The position numbers were made by a program, and so were the translations under genes. 64,000 bases of DNA from Buxus sempervirens. Taxonomy: Eukaryota; Streptophyta; Magnoliopsida; Buxales; Buxaceae. Numbering within the stretch: the stretch's first letter is position 1; every line of letters begins with the position of its first letter. Below the pieces are notes generated by a model. That model searched no databases and had not been told where the DNA came from. It saw nothing but the letters and a program-made list of their open reading frames with translations. This document shows positions 1-11,879 of this stretch, piece after piece. The stretch spans positions 28,632,853-28,696,852 of the forward strand of contig OX387183.1 in the NCBI GenBank assembly GCA_947561395.2, read 5' to 3'.

Positions 1-53
1 TTAGGACTTTGCATTTTTGGTTTTGATTGAAATTTTGTAAATTTCAGATTGTG

Positions 54-1295
54 ATGGCACCCCGACGGAGGGGTAGACCTTGCCGAGCCGCAGCAGCAGC
101 TGCGCCTGCTCCTGCTCCTGATATTCCAGCGGGTGAGCCAGTTGAAGTACCAGCTGAGATTCCTGCTGATGTGCCAGTTGCAGCTCCAGGGGATGTTCCC
201 GTTGCTGCACTTGATGCCCTACTCACACAAAGGCAAATGGGTCAGATTTTACGTGAGTTTGGGGAGATATCTTCTACCCTTAGACAGGCAGTTGCTATGA
301 ATCAGCAACAGCCACATAACCAGCCCAGAGGTGAGCAAGAACAAAGGGGCAGAGCAAGGGAAATGGATGATCCCATGAGGAGCTTTAGGAGATTGTCTCC
401 TCCACCTTTTTATGGAAGTCCAGATCCAATGGAAGCTGAAGGTTGGATTAAGCAAATAGAGAAGATCTTTGTTGCTTCTCGATGTCCAGAGGAAGATAAG
501 GTGACCTTAGCCATGTTTATGTTACGTGGTGATGCGGATTACTGGTGGAGATCTGTACAGAATGAGATGGCTATTACCGGTGTGCCTATTACATGGGCGG
601 AGTTCAAGCGTAGATTTGATCTACGTTACTTTCCAGAGCATGTAAGGGTGAGGAAAGCAGAGGAGTTTATGAGTATATCTCAGGGAGACATGTCTGTTGC
701 ACACTACGAGGCAAAGTTTGCAGAGCTTTCACGATTTGCACCTCGGATTGTGGAGACAGAGGAAGACAGGACTAGACACTTTCAACGGGGATTGAGGCCG
801 GATATTAAAGAAAAGGTTGAGATGTTTTGTTGTACCGTCTTCCACGAGTTAGTGCACAAGGCCACTGTAGCTGAGAGGGCTATAGAGGAGAGAGCTATGG
901 AGGTGAGAGCGCCGAGAGTGCCACCTCGACTAGCATATAGTCAGCAGAGATTTCCTGCCAGAGATCAGAGGTAGAGGTTCACTCCTAGAGATCAGTGGAG
1001 GTCTAGTGGATCAGGACAGTTTAGGGGAGGTTTCCAGGCAGGGCAGAATCAGAGGCCAGTGACTGCCAGCTGTCCTAGGTGTGGTAGGTCTCATATACCA
1101 GGGCCGTGTTTTGCACCGGCAGGAGCTTGCTATAGGTGTGGTCAGCATGGCCATAGGATTGCTGACTGCCCACATCCTGCTCAATACCAGTCATTGCAGT
1201 CACGACCATATCAGTCAGAGGCATTGCCTACTGCAGACACACCGAGATATCAACGGCCACATCCTTATAGAGGAAGTCATGGAGGCCAGAGGTAG
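54..1295 (+). pseudogene. gag: gag of the chromovirus (broken by stops)
   Basis: The first in-frame ATG is at 54; the protein begins MAPRRRGRP with an alanine/proline-rich stretch. A Retrotrans_gag-type domain spans roughly residues 110-285 (YWWRSVQNEM, FKRRFDLRYFPE, FQRGLRPDI). A stop codon at 972-974 interrupts it. The same frame then resumes through an arginine/glycine/glutamine-rich linker to two cysteine knuckles near 1062-1165: a shortened one (CPRCGRSHIPGPC) and a standard CCHC one (CYRCGQHGHRIADC). A second stop lies at 1293-1295. Because the frame is unchanged across both stops, these are point nonsense mutations rather than gene boundaries. In the living element gag and pol would be one polyprotein. 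Confidence 0.85.
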
Positions 1296-4200
1296 CAAGG
1301 CAGACCAGTAGGCGGAAGTAGAGCATCCCGATTAGAGCAGAGGACCCAGACTGCACCATTACAACCACAGCATCTTCAGGCCAGAGCTTATGCTGTAGCA
1401 CCTTCTGAACAGTCTGTAGCTGATGTACCATCAGTGGTTGGAGGTACTATATTTATTTCTGGTCATTCTGCTTTGAGGTTGTTTGATTCAGGAGCTACTC
1501 ACTCCTTTATTACTCCTAAATGTGCATGCCATGCTGGGTTATTTCCGTCTGTTATGGAATTTTCATTGACTGTTAGTACTCCTTTGGGAAAGAATAGCAG
1601 TGTAGAAACAGTGTTTAAAGACTGCATGATTAGACTGGGAAGATTAGAATTACCCGGAGATTTGATTAGTCTGAATATCAGTGGGTATGATGTGATATTA
1701 GGCATGGATTGGTTGTCTAAGCACCGTGTGACCATTGATTGCTTTCAAAAGTCAATTACAGTCAATAGTCCTGGTGGACCAATTCAATGTTTTATGAGTC
1801 AAGGGTTGAATACCCGGATCAGTCTTGTTGCTTCTATGGAAGCTGAGACAGAAGAGAGCAGTAAGTTGACTCTCGATGATGTGCCAGTGGCTAGGGATTA
1901 TCCGGATGTATTTCTGGATGATTTGCCTGGTTTACCACCAAGAAGAGAAGTTGAATTTAGGATTCAACTTGCACCTGGTACACAACCAATTTCTAGACAG
2001 CCATACAGAATGTCAGAAATGGAATATAAAGAGCTAAGGATACAGATTGATGACCTGCTAGCAAAAGGGTTTGTCAGACATAGTACATCCCCATGGGGAG
2101 CACCTGTACTATTTGTGAAGAAGAAGGATGGGTCTATGAGGTTATGTGTGGATTACAGATTGCTAAATCAAGCGACTATAAAGAATAAATACCCACTACC
2201 TCGCATAGACGATCTGTTTGATCAATTGAAGGGATCCACCTGGTTCTCTAAAATAGATTTGAGATCCGGCTACCATCAATTGAGAGTAGCAGAGGAAGAT
2301 GTGGAAAAGACAGCATTCCAGACGAAATATGGGCACTTTGAATTTTTAGTTATGCCATTTGGGTTGACTAACGCCCCAGCATTTTTCATGGACCTGATGA
2401 ATAGAATTTTCCACAATTTCTTGGATCGGTTTGTGGTAGTGTTTATCGATGATATTCTTATCTATTCCAAGACTAGGGAAGAACATACTGAGAATCTCAA
2501 GTTTGTCTTGCAATTGTTGTGGGAGAATAAATTGTATGCCAAATTTTCCAAGTGCCAATTTTGGCTAGAACAAATTTCATTCCTTGGGCATATAATATCT
2601 GGTGAAGGGATTTCTATAGACCCAGCTAAGGTGAAGGCTGTATCAGATTGGTCTAGACCCACTACAGTATCAGAAGTTCGTAGTTTCTTGGGCATGGCAG
2701 GATATTATCGCCGTTTTATCGAAGGATTCTCCAAAATTGCGGCCCCATTATCTAATTTGACTAAGAAGACAGTAGCATTCCAATGGGACCAGAACTGTGA
2801 AGACAGCTTTATGGAACTTAAGAATCGTTTGATTACAGCTCCAGTGTTGGTAATACCATTTGCAAATGAAGGATTTGTGATATATTGCGATGCTTCAGGC
2901 ATTGGACTTGGTTGTGTCCTAATGCAGGGTGGTAGGGTTGTAGCCTACGCTTCACGTTTGTTGAGACCACATGAACGCAATTACCCTACACATGACTTGG
3001 AGTTTGCAGCAATAGTATTCGCATTGAAAGTGTGGCGACATTATTTATATGGTGCCCAGTTTACCATATTCTCAGATCACAAAAGTTTGTGATATATCTT
3101 TTCTCAAAAAGATCTGAATATGAGGCAGAGGAGATGGATAGATTTACTAAAGGAATTTAACTTTGATATTCAATATCATCCTGGAAAAGCTAACGTAGTA
3201 GCTGATGCACTGAGCCGTAGTGGAGTTTCTAGTGAATCCATTACCGCATTATCTTCTTTTATGGTTAGCCAGTGCAGTCTTATAGCTACAGTGAGGGATT
3301 GGCCAGCAGAGTTCCATTTGGCAAAGAGCAGTATTAGCATTGCACGTATTGATATCGAGCCAGAACTTATGCAAAGGATCTGGAAAGGGCAACATATAGA
3401 CCCAGAGTTGATGAAAACAAGAAGGTTGGTTGAGAACGGGTCAATTAAGGCAAAGGACTTCAGAATCAAAAATGATATTTTGTGGTTCAGGGGTAGACTG
3501 TGTGTACCTAATGATGCGGACATTAAAAGAATTATTTTGGAAGAGGGCCACAGATCAAAGTATGCAGTGCATCCTGGTAGTACAAAGATGTTTAATAATT
3601 TGAATACTTTGTACTGGTGGTCTAGAATGAAGCGGGACATTGCAGAATATGTAGCAAGATGTATAATTTGTCAAAAAGTTAAAGCTGAGCATAGAAAGTC
3701 GCTTGGTTTGTTGCAGCCATTACCAGTGCCAGAATGGAAATGGGAGCAAGTGACTATGGATTTTGTCACGGGATTGCCTAGAACCCTACGTCATCATGAT
3801 GCTATTTGGGTAATCGTAGATCGCTTAACCAAATCAGCTCACTTTTTGCCCGTGAACATGACGCAATCACTTCAATCGCTTGCACAGTTGTATATGCGTG
3901 AGGTCGTTCGATTACATGGTATTCCAATTTCTATAGTATCTGATCGAGATCCACGCTTTACTTCTAAATTCTGGAAGGGTTTGCAGGGTGCTTTGGGCAC
4001 ACAACTCAAATTCAGTACGAGTTTCCCCCCACAGACTGACGGACAGTCAGAACGTACAATTCAGACTTTAGAAGACATGCTTCGTTGCTGTGTGTTAGAT
4101 CTTGGAGGAAACGGGAGTAAGCATTTGGATTTGGTAGAATTCTCGTACAACAATAGTTTTCATTCCAGTATCAAAATGGCACCATTTGAGGCACTCTATG

Positions 4201-4903
4201 GAAGGAGATGTAGATCCCCTCTTTGTTGGGAAGAAGTGGGAGAAAAATAGTATTTGGGTCCTGATTTGGTTGAAGAAAGTGCTAACAAAGTGAATCTGAT
4301 AGTGAAACGTCTAAAAAAGCTCAAAGTCGTCAGAAAAGCTATGCTGACACAAGACGACGCCACTTAGAGTTTGTAGTGGGAGACTTGGTGTTCCTAAAGG
4401 TAAGATTAAGCTTTTCTTTGACTTGAACTTGTATAAGTTCAATTGTTATAAGTTATTTTGTAATAATGCAAGCTCTTTTGCATTTGAAGGTGTCACCGTA
4501 TCGTGGTATTGTGAGGTTCAGCAAGCAAGGCAAGTTGTCCCCACGATTTATTGGACCTTTTCGTATTCTAAAGAGAGTAAGTCCAGTTGCTTACAGGCTA
4601 GAGTTGCCGCCACAGCTAGCTCGTGTACACGACGTTTTTCATGTCTCATTGCTACGCAAATATGTACATGATCCAAGCCATATAGTTGAGTACGAGCCAT
4701 TAAGCATAAAGGAAGATGCAACTTTTGAGGAGGGACCAATTCGGATATTAGATAGGAAGGAGAAGGTTCTTCGTACCAAAACCATCCCTCTGGTAAAGGT
4801 ACTGTGGTAGTATCATACAGTAGAAGAAGCCACATGGGAAAGTGAAAAGGAAATGCAGAAGAAGTATCCTTCCCTATTTAATCAAATACAAGGTAAATTT
4901 TGA
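1296..4903 (+). pseudogene. pol: pol of the chromovirus: protease, RT, RNase H, integrase, chromodomain
   Basis: It continues in the gag frame. The protease has the motif [11 protein letters not shown] near 1480. RT (about 2040-2560) has [10 protein letters not shown] and the catalytic [10 protein letters not shown]. RNase H begins with IYCDASG near 2885. A TGA at 3090-3092 breaks the RNase H segment, and the frame resumes at about 3120. Integrase carries an HHCC finger (CIICQKVK) and the DDE core, with MDFVTGLP, VSDRDPRF and TDGQSERT. A TAG at 4248-4250 is followed by a frameshift near 4310, a 90-bp intron-like insert, the GPF-type module and a terminal VEEATWESE chromodomain segment, itself split by a TAG at 4808-4810. 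Final stop 4901-4903. Expected to be non-functional. Confidence 0.85.
4400..4489 (+). other. 90-bp GT-AG intron-like insert in chromovirus pol
   Basis: A segment beginning GTAAGA and ending TTTGAAG separates two pieces of coding sequence that join in frame. The residues FLK end at 4399 and VSPYRG begins at 4490, the usual junction in chromovirus integrase C-termini. The insert contains in-frame stops and the local frame is otherwise continuous. It reads as a short spliceosomal intron with an AAG/GTAAGA donor, but it could be a random insertion that happens to have these ends. Confidence 0.5.
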
Positions 4904-4916
4904 GGACAAAATTTTT

Positions 4917-4931
4917 ATTAGGAGGGGAGAA
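4917..4931 (+). other. polypurine tract of the chromovirus
   Basis: The purine-rich run ATTAGGAGGGGAGAA sits directly before the TG that opens the 3' LTR. This is the expected plus-strand primer position and matches the AGGAGGGGAGAA tract typical of Tekay/Del elements. Confidence 0.85.
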
Positions 4932-6618
4932 TGTAAGATCCCAACTTTCTAATCAATCTTTAAGTTATAATTGTAATATTATAACTGATACAGGGTTTGT
5001 GTTATGAAGGTGATCCTTCAGAGGCCTAGATTGGAATCATAAAGCAGAGTCCTCAAATTAAGGCGGGACCTTAAGCTTGGAGAGAAGACAAGGTTGAAAA
5101 TTTGAAGAAAATAGTATTTTGATTTTATATTTGGGTTGCCAAAGCTAAGAAGAAGGTGATTATAGCTTCAAGGTAAGTAACACCCTTCTAAGAAAACCTT
5201 GTTTTAGTTTTCTTGAATTCAAAATGAATTTCGGATCTTTGTTGCAAATATGGGATTAATATTATTATATGTTGTTAAATAACTTGCAATTTATTTTAGA
5301 TGCATGTGACTATAGTAGGTTTGCAAATTGAGATAAATGTGATATTCTGTTTGCATAAGAAATCATTGCCTGAATTTATACATGAAATGTATGGAAGCAT
5401 GAGGGCATAGGCCCATGAACTGAAAACGAAATGTAAACCATGGGGCAATGGCCTGGATGATTGTGAACTAGTAGCCCTATAGGCTGTGCTTGAGAAACAT
5501 AGTTTTGTTGACATGGAAATGATTGTGTGAGATACCAAATAAAATGAAAGGCATAAAATTTTAACTTAAGATGCGGATCCGTATAACTTAAGTAGGTGTG
5601 TTTAAATATAAATGTCATGACCTTGGATACTATTGTTTCATCATATGTGGATTCTATTGATGCCGGCTAGAGGCCGATGGTTGTACTGAATTCCAGCACC
5701 AAGGGGAATCGGTGGCTGATGCCCAAGCTTCATCTGGATGCCCTACGCTAAGGGGAATCGGCGTTAGGATGCCCAATACCAAGGGGAATTGGGTTGGATG
5801 CCTAACCTATATGGGAAACCTATAGAGTTAGATGTGGTCATGACGTTTACAATTAAACCACCTAATTAACTCTATAAATGGAATGAGATTAACATGGTTG
5901 TTGTCGCTAAGAGTTAGTATATTCTACTGCTGGTTTTCATTGATTAATGAATGCCCTTGTATGTTTGTGCTAAATATCATGAATGAAAGACAAAGATGTA
6001 TATCGGCATTATTACATCGGTTTTCGATACATTGCTATGCATCATGGAATTGAAATGATATGGCATGAACCGTGGTTTTCAAAAGCATGCATAGTGTTGC
6101 TTACTGGGACCCTTCGTCTCATCAAACGTGGTTTATCGGTTTTGTTTTAGATCCATCGACGTCTGGAGCTAAAGCTGATATGGGGAAGGAGAAAGCTTTG
6201 GGCTACAGAGAGGAGGATTTCTTCAGGCCAGCTAGGTCTTCTTAGATATATGTATATCTTATTTTGGATTTTGTAGATAGAAAGAGAGAAAGAGAGGGAA
6301 GTGAGATGCTTAGATGACCCACTTTTGTAAAACCATGTGTATAACTTTTAATGGGTTTTTTTGATACCTTTCCCTCATGGTTTATACTTTAAATGCCTCT
6401 TTTATAGTTAGTTTGACTGTACACACATAGTATAGGTTGCACCCACGTTTATCAGGTATTTCTCACACTTGGATATCGTCCATTTTCTAGGCGTTATATA
6501 CACCTTTTGTCGAAAAAAATAAAGGAAAAACTTTACCATCAGGTTTATTAGGACCTGGTTAACATCCTTTAGCTGATCTTAGTCCAAAGGGACGAGATGC
6601 GGTTATTGGGGTGTTACA
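4932..6618 (+). repeat. 3' LTR of the chromovirus
   Basis: It begins TGTAAGATCCCAA directly after the polypurine tract and ends GGGGTGTTACA where pararetrovirus coding sequence resumes; length 1687 bp. Internal marks include a splice-donor-like AAGGTAAGTAACACC at 5170-5184, imperfect direct repeats around CCAAGGGGAAT at about 5690-5800, a hairpin at 6105-6121 and an acceptor-like TTTGTTTTAG ending at 6150. The donor, hairpin and acceptor recur in the two solo LTRs at 22.9-28.2 kb although the LTRs are otherwise diverged. Confidence 0.9.
6105..6121 (+). other. hairpin in chromovirus LTR
   Basis: TGGGAC and GTCTCA form a 6-bp stem with one G.T pair around a 5-nt loop. It is preceded by GCATGCAT and followed about 30 nt later by a pyrimidine tract and TAG. 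The same arrangement with a different stem sequence occurs at 26970 and 27801. Confidence 0.55.
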
Positions 6619-6619
6619 A

Positions 6620-9429
6620 GAAAATTCAATAAACACCACAAAAGGGAAACCAAAAAGGATGACAATGAAAAACCAAACTCGTCAAAGAAACCTTCAAAAT
6701 CATTCAAGAAAAACTTTAGTAAAGATAAAACTTGTTACAAATGTGGAAGAGTAGGACATTTCGCAAACAAATGTAGAGTAAAACAAAAAATCAATGAATT
6801 GGAAACAACAGATGAATTAAAAAATCAATTACAAAAAATATTTATAATCAATTCAGAATCAGAACAATCAGAAACTGATTATGAAACATCAAGTGAAGAA
6901 CAAATAAATCAAATACAAGATGATGATTACAATTCAGGATCTGATCAAGATTCAGATACTGAGTCAGAATTAGATTTCAAAAAACCTAAACCATGTATAG
7001 GAAAATGTTGTAACAAACCAAGCATTTTTATGTTAACCAAAGAACATAATATATTATTAGAATTAGTTGATGAAATCCACAATCCTGAAGAGAAAAAATT
7101 AATATTACAAAAGTTAAAACAAGTACTTAATAAACCAGACAAAAATAATTTAGAAAAACAAATTGCAGACAAAACCAAGAATCCATACAACTTCAAAGAA
7201 ATCGTTGAAAGATTTAAGAAAGAATCAAAAGAAGATGTATCAATTCAAGATTTAAAACATGAGGTTAATCAAATTAAATCAGAATTAAAAGAATTAAAAT
7301 CTATCACAAACAGTTTACAAGCTCAAGTTAATATCAAAAGTCACCTCACCTACAATCAAATGAGAAGAATTCCTGAAGAAAAGGATGGCGAAGCATCCAC
7401 ATCTCAGAAAATTGAAGAAGTAGGAGATCAAGAAAGATTTCTAGGTTTAATTTCACAAGTTAATTTTAGAAAATGGTTGATCAAGATCAATTTAGTTGTC
7501 AATAAAGAATTCAAATTAGAAACAATTGCTTTAGTTGATAGTGGTGCAGATCTCAATTGTATTCAAGAAGGTATAATACCTTCTAAATACTTTGAAAAAA
7601 CCAAAGAAAAGCTCCATACGGCAAGTGGAGTTAGGATGAAAATTAATTACAAGTTATCAAATGTCCATATATGCAATGAAAATATTTGTTTTAAGACCCC
7701 ATTTATTTTAGTTAGTGATCTTAACAAACAGGTTATTTTAGGAACACCATTCCTAGCATTAATTCAACCATTTATGGTCACTAACGATGGTCTAGAAACA
7801 AAACATGAAAATAAAACAATTAGCTTCAAATTTATCACTAGACAAATGACTAGAGAAATTGATGTCTTAAAACAATTATCAATAACATTAGAAGCCAATT
7901 TAATCCAAAGAAAAGAAAAACAAATTATGTTTCTCAAAGAAGAAATAGAAAATAAAAGTATAGAACAACAACTTAACAATCCTAATTTAATTCAACAAAT
8001 AGATAGTTTTAGACAAAAACTTGAAAGAGAAGTATGTTCTGATATTCCAAATGCTTTTTGGCATAGGAAAAAACATACAGTCTCTTTACCATATATTTCG
8101 GATTTTCAAGAAAATAAGATTCCCACCAAGGCAAGACCAATTCAAATGTCTCAAGAATTATTACAATACTGTAAACAAGAAATTCAAGATTTACTTAACA
8201 AAAATATTATTAGACCAAGTAAATCCCCTTGGAGTTGTTCTGCATTCTATGTTAATAAGAATTCAGAAATTGAAAGAGGAACTCCAAGATTAGTTATAAA
8301 TTATAAACCTCTAAATGATGCATTACAATGGATAAGATATCCAATCCCCAATAAATCAGATTTAATTCAAAGATTACACAATGCAAGGATTTTTTCCAAA
8401 TTCGATATGAAATCTGGTTTTTGGTAAATCTAGATTGCTGAGCAAGATCGATATAAGACGGCTTTTACAGTTCCATTTGGACACTACGAATGGAATGTAA
8501 TGCCCTTCGGTCTCAAAAATGCTCCTTCAGAATTTCAAAAAATCATGAACGATATTTTTAATCCATATGATAAATTCACAATCATCTATATTGATGATGT
8601 TTTAGTCTTTTCATCATCAATAGCACAACATTGGAAACATTTAAATCAATTCTACAATATTATAAAACAAAATGGACTTGTTATTTCAAAGCCCAAAATT
8701 GTTTTATTCCAAACCAAAATAAAATTCTTAGGTCATATTATTCATCAAGGAACAATACGTCCTATTGAGAGATCTCTCTCATTCGGAGAAAAATTTCCTG
8801 ATGAAATCAAAGACAAAAAACAATTACAAAGATTTTTAGGAAGTTTAAATTATGTGACAGATTTCTTTCCTAACCTCAGCCAATCAGTTCAATTGCTCAG
8901 AAAAAGACTTAAAAAGACTCCTGGTCCTTGGACACCGAAGCACACAGCAATTGTGCAAAAAATCAAGAAGCAAGTTAAACACCTACCATGTTTAACTTTA
9001 CCAAATCCGGATGCTTTCAAAATAGTTGAAACTGATGCATCAGACATTGGTTACGGAGGAATTCTTAAACAAAGGATCAACAATAAAGAACAATTGGTTA
9101 AATTTACAAGTGGAACTTGGAACCAAACTCAATCTAATTATTCTACAATCAAAAAAGAGATTTTATCAATGGTTTTGAGTATATCAAAATTTCAATCGGA
9201 TTTACTCAATCAAAAATTTCTTTTAAGAGTAGATTGCAAAGCGGCAAAAAGCGTTTTACAAAAAGACGTCAAGAATTTGGCTTCAAAACAAATATTTGCC
9301 AGATGGCAAGCTATTTTAAGTATTTTTTATTTTGATATTGAGTTTATTAAAGGAGAACATAATTCTTTGCCTGATTTCTTAACCCGTGAATTCCTTCAGA
9401 GCCAAAATGCTAAGACAATTACCAACTAG
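6620..9429 (+). pseudogene. pararetrovirus ORF1 remnant: coat C-terminus, protease, RT, RNase H
   Basis: The frame is already open at the left junction. A lysine-rich segment precedes a CCHC knuckle (CYKCGRVGHFANKC, about 6739-6780), the hallmark of caulimovirid coat proteins. Next come an acidic serine-rich stretch, a CIGKCC cysteine motif near 7000 and a coiled-coil-like region. The aspartic protease shows LVDSGADLNC near 7535. RT runs about 8100-8700 and holds MPFGLKNAPSEFQ and the catalytic YIDDVLVF. RNase H shows VETDASDIGYGG and ends near 9400. Two nonsense codons in the RT fingers/palm at 8425-8427 and 8431-8433 break the protein. Terminal stop 9427-9429. Integrated copy with no expected product. 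Confidence 0.85.
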
Positions 9430-10825
9430 CTGGGCCAAACTCAAGCCTGGCACCAAACCTGCCCAGCAATCCAAATCAACAGAACCACAATACACAACTC
9501 CACAATCATATGCCCAATTTGCCCAGGACCCAAACTCTATTCAATCAACAAGCTCAATTTCTAATCCTCCTACCCGTCAACCTTCACCCAAAATCCCAAT
9601 CCAATCAAAATCATCATGGGCTGCCCAGATGGAGAAAGAAGAAGAAGATTTGAAAATTCAATTACTTCAGTTAGAACAATCTAAAGAGTTGGCCTTGGAT
9701 TCTCAACCATTTAGGGAAGTTGTGAGAAAAAATAAAGGCAAACAGATAGCAAAATCTTCAGCAGCAAGTCAAATTGTGGCGACCAAACCTGGTCCTGCAC
9801 CTTTACATTCAGCAAAATCATTTTCTACAAGTCAATCAAATTATTTGCTAAAATCAAGCACTCTTCAAGTATTTACAATTGAAGAAGAACTTTTTCATCC
9901 CGATACTGATCGGTGTGCTCAAAATTATTTTCAAAATCACCCTTTTGCAAATGATCAAGAATTTCCACAAGGTTTTTCAAGCAAAACTCAAAATTTTTAT
10001 GAATTTATTTTAGTTGACACAAAATCGGTTTTAATCAAGCATTATCAATCCAATGGACTAGAACCTTTTACCACCCATTCAACATGCCAAATACTTCAAG
10101 TCCATAACCTATCTTCATGGGGGGATCATCCAATTACTCCTAGAAGATTTTCTCAAAATTTGAACCTCAATATTTCAATTACTGGGATTATTGCACAGCC
10201 TGGTACAATGCTTTTTATTTTAGACCCACAAGTCATTCGTGGCTTATGTTTTTTAAACACCAATTTGTTGAAACAATTCCAACCTGGTTTTTAGGATGGT
10301 GGTCATATTTTGGTCCCAATTCCTGATAATCTTCCAGAACCAGTCCAACAAGGATTTTCCCTTTTTGCCAAGCAATTTCAAAATTCCAAGCCTCATCTCA
10401 GTAATTTCCCTAGTCTATTTCATTTTTATATCAATTTCAAGCTTGCATGGATAGTCAGTTGGGACTACACAATTGATAACAATGGCCCCTTTCCATCATT
10501 AGCAAGACAATTTAGGACCAAATGGTGGGATAAGTTTGATGCCACCAATGCAACTGTACCTCACATCAAGCAATGGTTACTCGGTCAAGCAAGAACACAA
10601 AAGCAGAAACAAATCAAAGGACCAGAACAAGAACAATTTCTAATGACAAAATCCCAAGTTCAAGCCGGCCTAGCAGGAGCAATGACAAAGGAACAATACA
10701 AGAAATTCTTACAAGAAGCCTTATTGGCGGTTGATTCCCAAGTGCAAGAATTTGAACCAAAGGAAGACGAATCAGTTGGTGACTATGGTCCAGATGATCC
10801 GGATGACTTTGTTGTTCATTGTTAA
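9407..10825 (+). pseudogene. pararetrovirus ORF2 remnant, function unknown
   Basis: The first ATG is at 9407, overlapping the end of ORF1 by 23 nt in a different frame. The frame runs to a TAG at 10292-10294 and then continues, in the same frame, to TAA at 10823-10825, so it is one ORF of about 470 codons with a single nonsense break. The N-terminal third is rich in Q, S, P and T. The middle has a glutamate/glutamine-rich segment. The C-terminal half is more structured (SWDYTIDNNGPFPS, TKWWDKFDA) and ends in an acidic tail. I recognise this as the type of second ORF found downstream of RNase H in florendoviruses; its role is not known to me. Confidence 0.65.
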
Positions 10826-10873
10826 CAAAAAGGCAATACTCACCTCAATGACAAGTGGCAAAAATTCAACAAG

Positions 10874-11020
10874 AACTGTAGCAATCACTGTAGTAGAGCA
10901 CTGTTCACTGTAGCGGAGCACTGTAGCAGTTACTGTTCACTGTAGCGGGACACTGTAGCAATTTACTATTTGGATGTCAAATTTTTATTTGGAGTCCAGG
11001 GGTCTCCTTCCTCTATAAAA
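10874..11020 (+). promoter_or_regulatory. pararetrovirus promoter with ACTGTAGC repeats and TATA box
   Basis: Between 10874 and 10961 the heptamer ACTGTAG occurs six times, mostly as CACTGTAGC, with two ACTGTTC variants between. About 55 bp downstream is CTCTATAAAAGGAG, with TATAAAA at 11014-11020, the usual caulimovirid core promoter form. Position after ORF2 and before the leader matches the pregenomic RNA promoter. The repeats are probable activator sites, which is inference. Confidence 0.7.
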
Positions 11021-11872
11021 GGAGAACCCTCCCCTCATTTGCAACCATCTTCTACTTCAATCCTCTTCAATTATCTTCTATCTTCAACAATCTTCTTCCA
11101 TATTTATTTTCTTTCAAAGATCAATCTTCAAGTTCAATTGCTTTCAAGACCAAGGTTCCAGAAGATCACCCGAGTCTTGTAAGTCCAATCCTTTCAATTT
11201 CTTATCTTTTATTCGAGTCAATCTCATCTTCTACCTTTCGTCAAGTCCTAGTTTTAATTATTGTTCTCCATAGTATGTATTCTCAAGTTTAATCGTAGTT
11301 TGTAACAATATTATGTACTCTTTTGTATGATTCAATAATATCAACTTTGTTTATTAAAATCTCACACTTGTTTAGCACACATGCCAAGTAGATCTCGTGG
11401 TTGGTGCTACGGCTGTGGTTCCACAGATCTGCTCACGACGGACGGCTCTGCCGCCGGTTTGCTAATTTATTTACAAGATCTAAACAATTAAACAAATCAA
11501 TACCTCAAGATCAATTCATGGCTGGCTCTGCCGCCTTGACTCTTTAAAATCAATCTGATCAAGAACAAGGGTCGTCTAGTAGGCACTGTAGCCTCTGCTA
11601 GACACTACCGGAACAAGAGAAAGGGATCAAGTACCTCTTCGGAGTGAAAGGTCTCCCTGACAGCTCCATGTCTGCTCAGAGCGAGTATCTTGGAACTAAT
11701 CAGCTCATTGATTTTCTAGAGTATCAATTGATCAGATCTATTGATCTGTTTAATCAATCAACAATTATTTAATTTTGTTTAACAAAGTTATTTCTGCAGT
11801 TGTTTATTTCTTATTTCTTCTTTGTAATAGTTGTTTAACCGAAGCGTTTTGTTGTAAGATCCTAATATCGAG
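11021..11872 (+). other. pararetrovirus leader region
   Basis: About 850 bp between the TATA box and the primer site without a long coding frame. It contains AT-rich stretches with AATAAT/TATTAAAA (possible polyadenylation region around 11330-11360) and two copies of GGCTCTGCCGCC (near 11443 and 11523). Long structured leaders with the primer site at their 3' end are normal in caulimovirids. Confidence 0.5.
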
Positions 11873-11879
11873 TGGTATC
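11873..11879 (+). other. truncated tRNA-Met-type primer-binding site at the virus/AT junction
   Basis: TGGTATC, the first seven bases of the caulimovirid primer site complementary to initiator tRNA-Met, is the last recognisable viral sequence. From 11880 the sequence is an AT-only tract. The integrated copy therefore ends inside the primer site, where the open minus-strand discontinuity of the viral DNA lies. Confidence 0.6.

Larger units (their letters stand above)
1..6618 (+). mobile_element. Tekay/Del-like chromovirus (Ty3/gypsy), 3' part, decayed
   Basis: An LTR retrotransposon whose 5' LTR lies left of the window. Visible in order are the end of the 5' leader, gag, protease, RT, RNase H, integrase, a C-terminal chromodomain-like segment, a polypurine tract and a complete 3' LTR. 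The order RT-RNaseH-integrase marks Ty3/gypsy, and the terminal chromodomain marks a chromovirus. At least five in-frame stop codons and one frameshift show it is inactive. Its 3' end interrupts the pararetrovirus coat region at 6618/6619, so it inserted after the virus. The 5 bases after the LTR (AGAAA) would be the target duplication, but the matching left flank is outside the window. Confidence 0.9.
6619..11879 (+). mobile_element. endogenous pararetrovirus (Caulimoviridae, florendovirus-like), partial and defective
   Basis: The remnant runs from the basic C-terminal part of a coat protein through zinc finger, protease, RT and RNase H to a second ORF, then a promoter, leader and primer-binding site. 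There is no integrase and no LTR, which separates it from retrotransposons. A two-ORF layout with an uncharacterised second protein fits florendoviruses as I know them; petuvirus-like or other caulimovirid genera remain possible. The 5' portion (movement protein, most of the coat) is missing from the window because the chromovirus is inserted there. Nonsense codons in both ORFs make it non-functional as it stands. Confidence 0.8.

Noticed and set aside
1059-1295. Independent small zinc-finger gene
   Set aside because: Same frame as the preceding gag; separated only by a nonsense codon.
4423-4671. 82-codon frame crossing the chromovirus 3' coding region
   Set aside because: Different frame from the integrase/chromodomain sequence and overlaps the intron-like insert; shadow.
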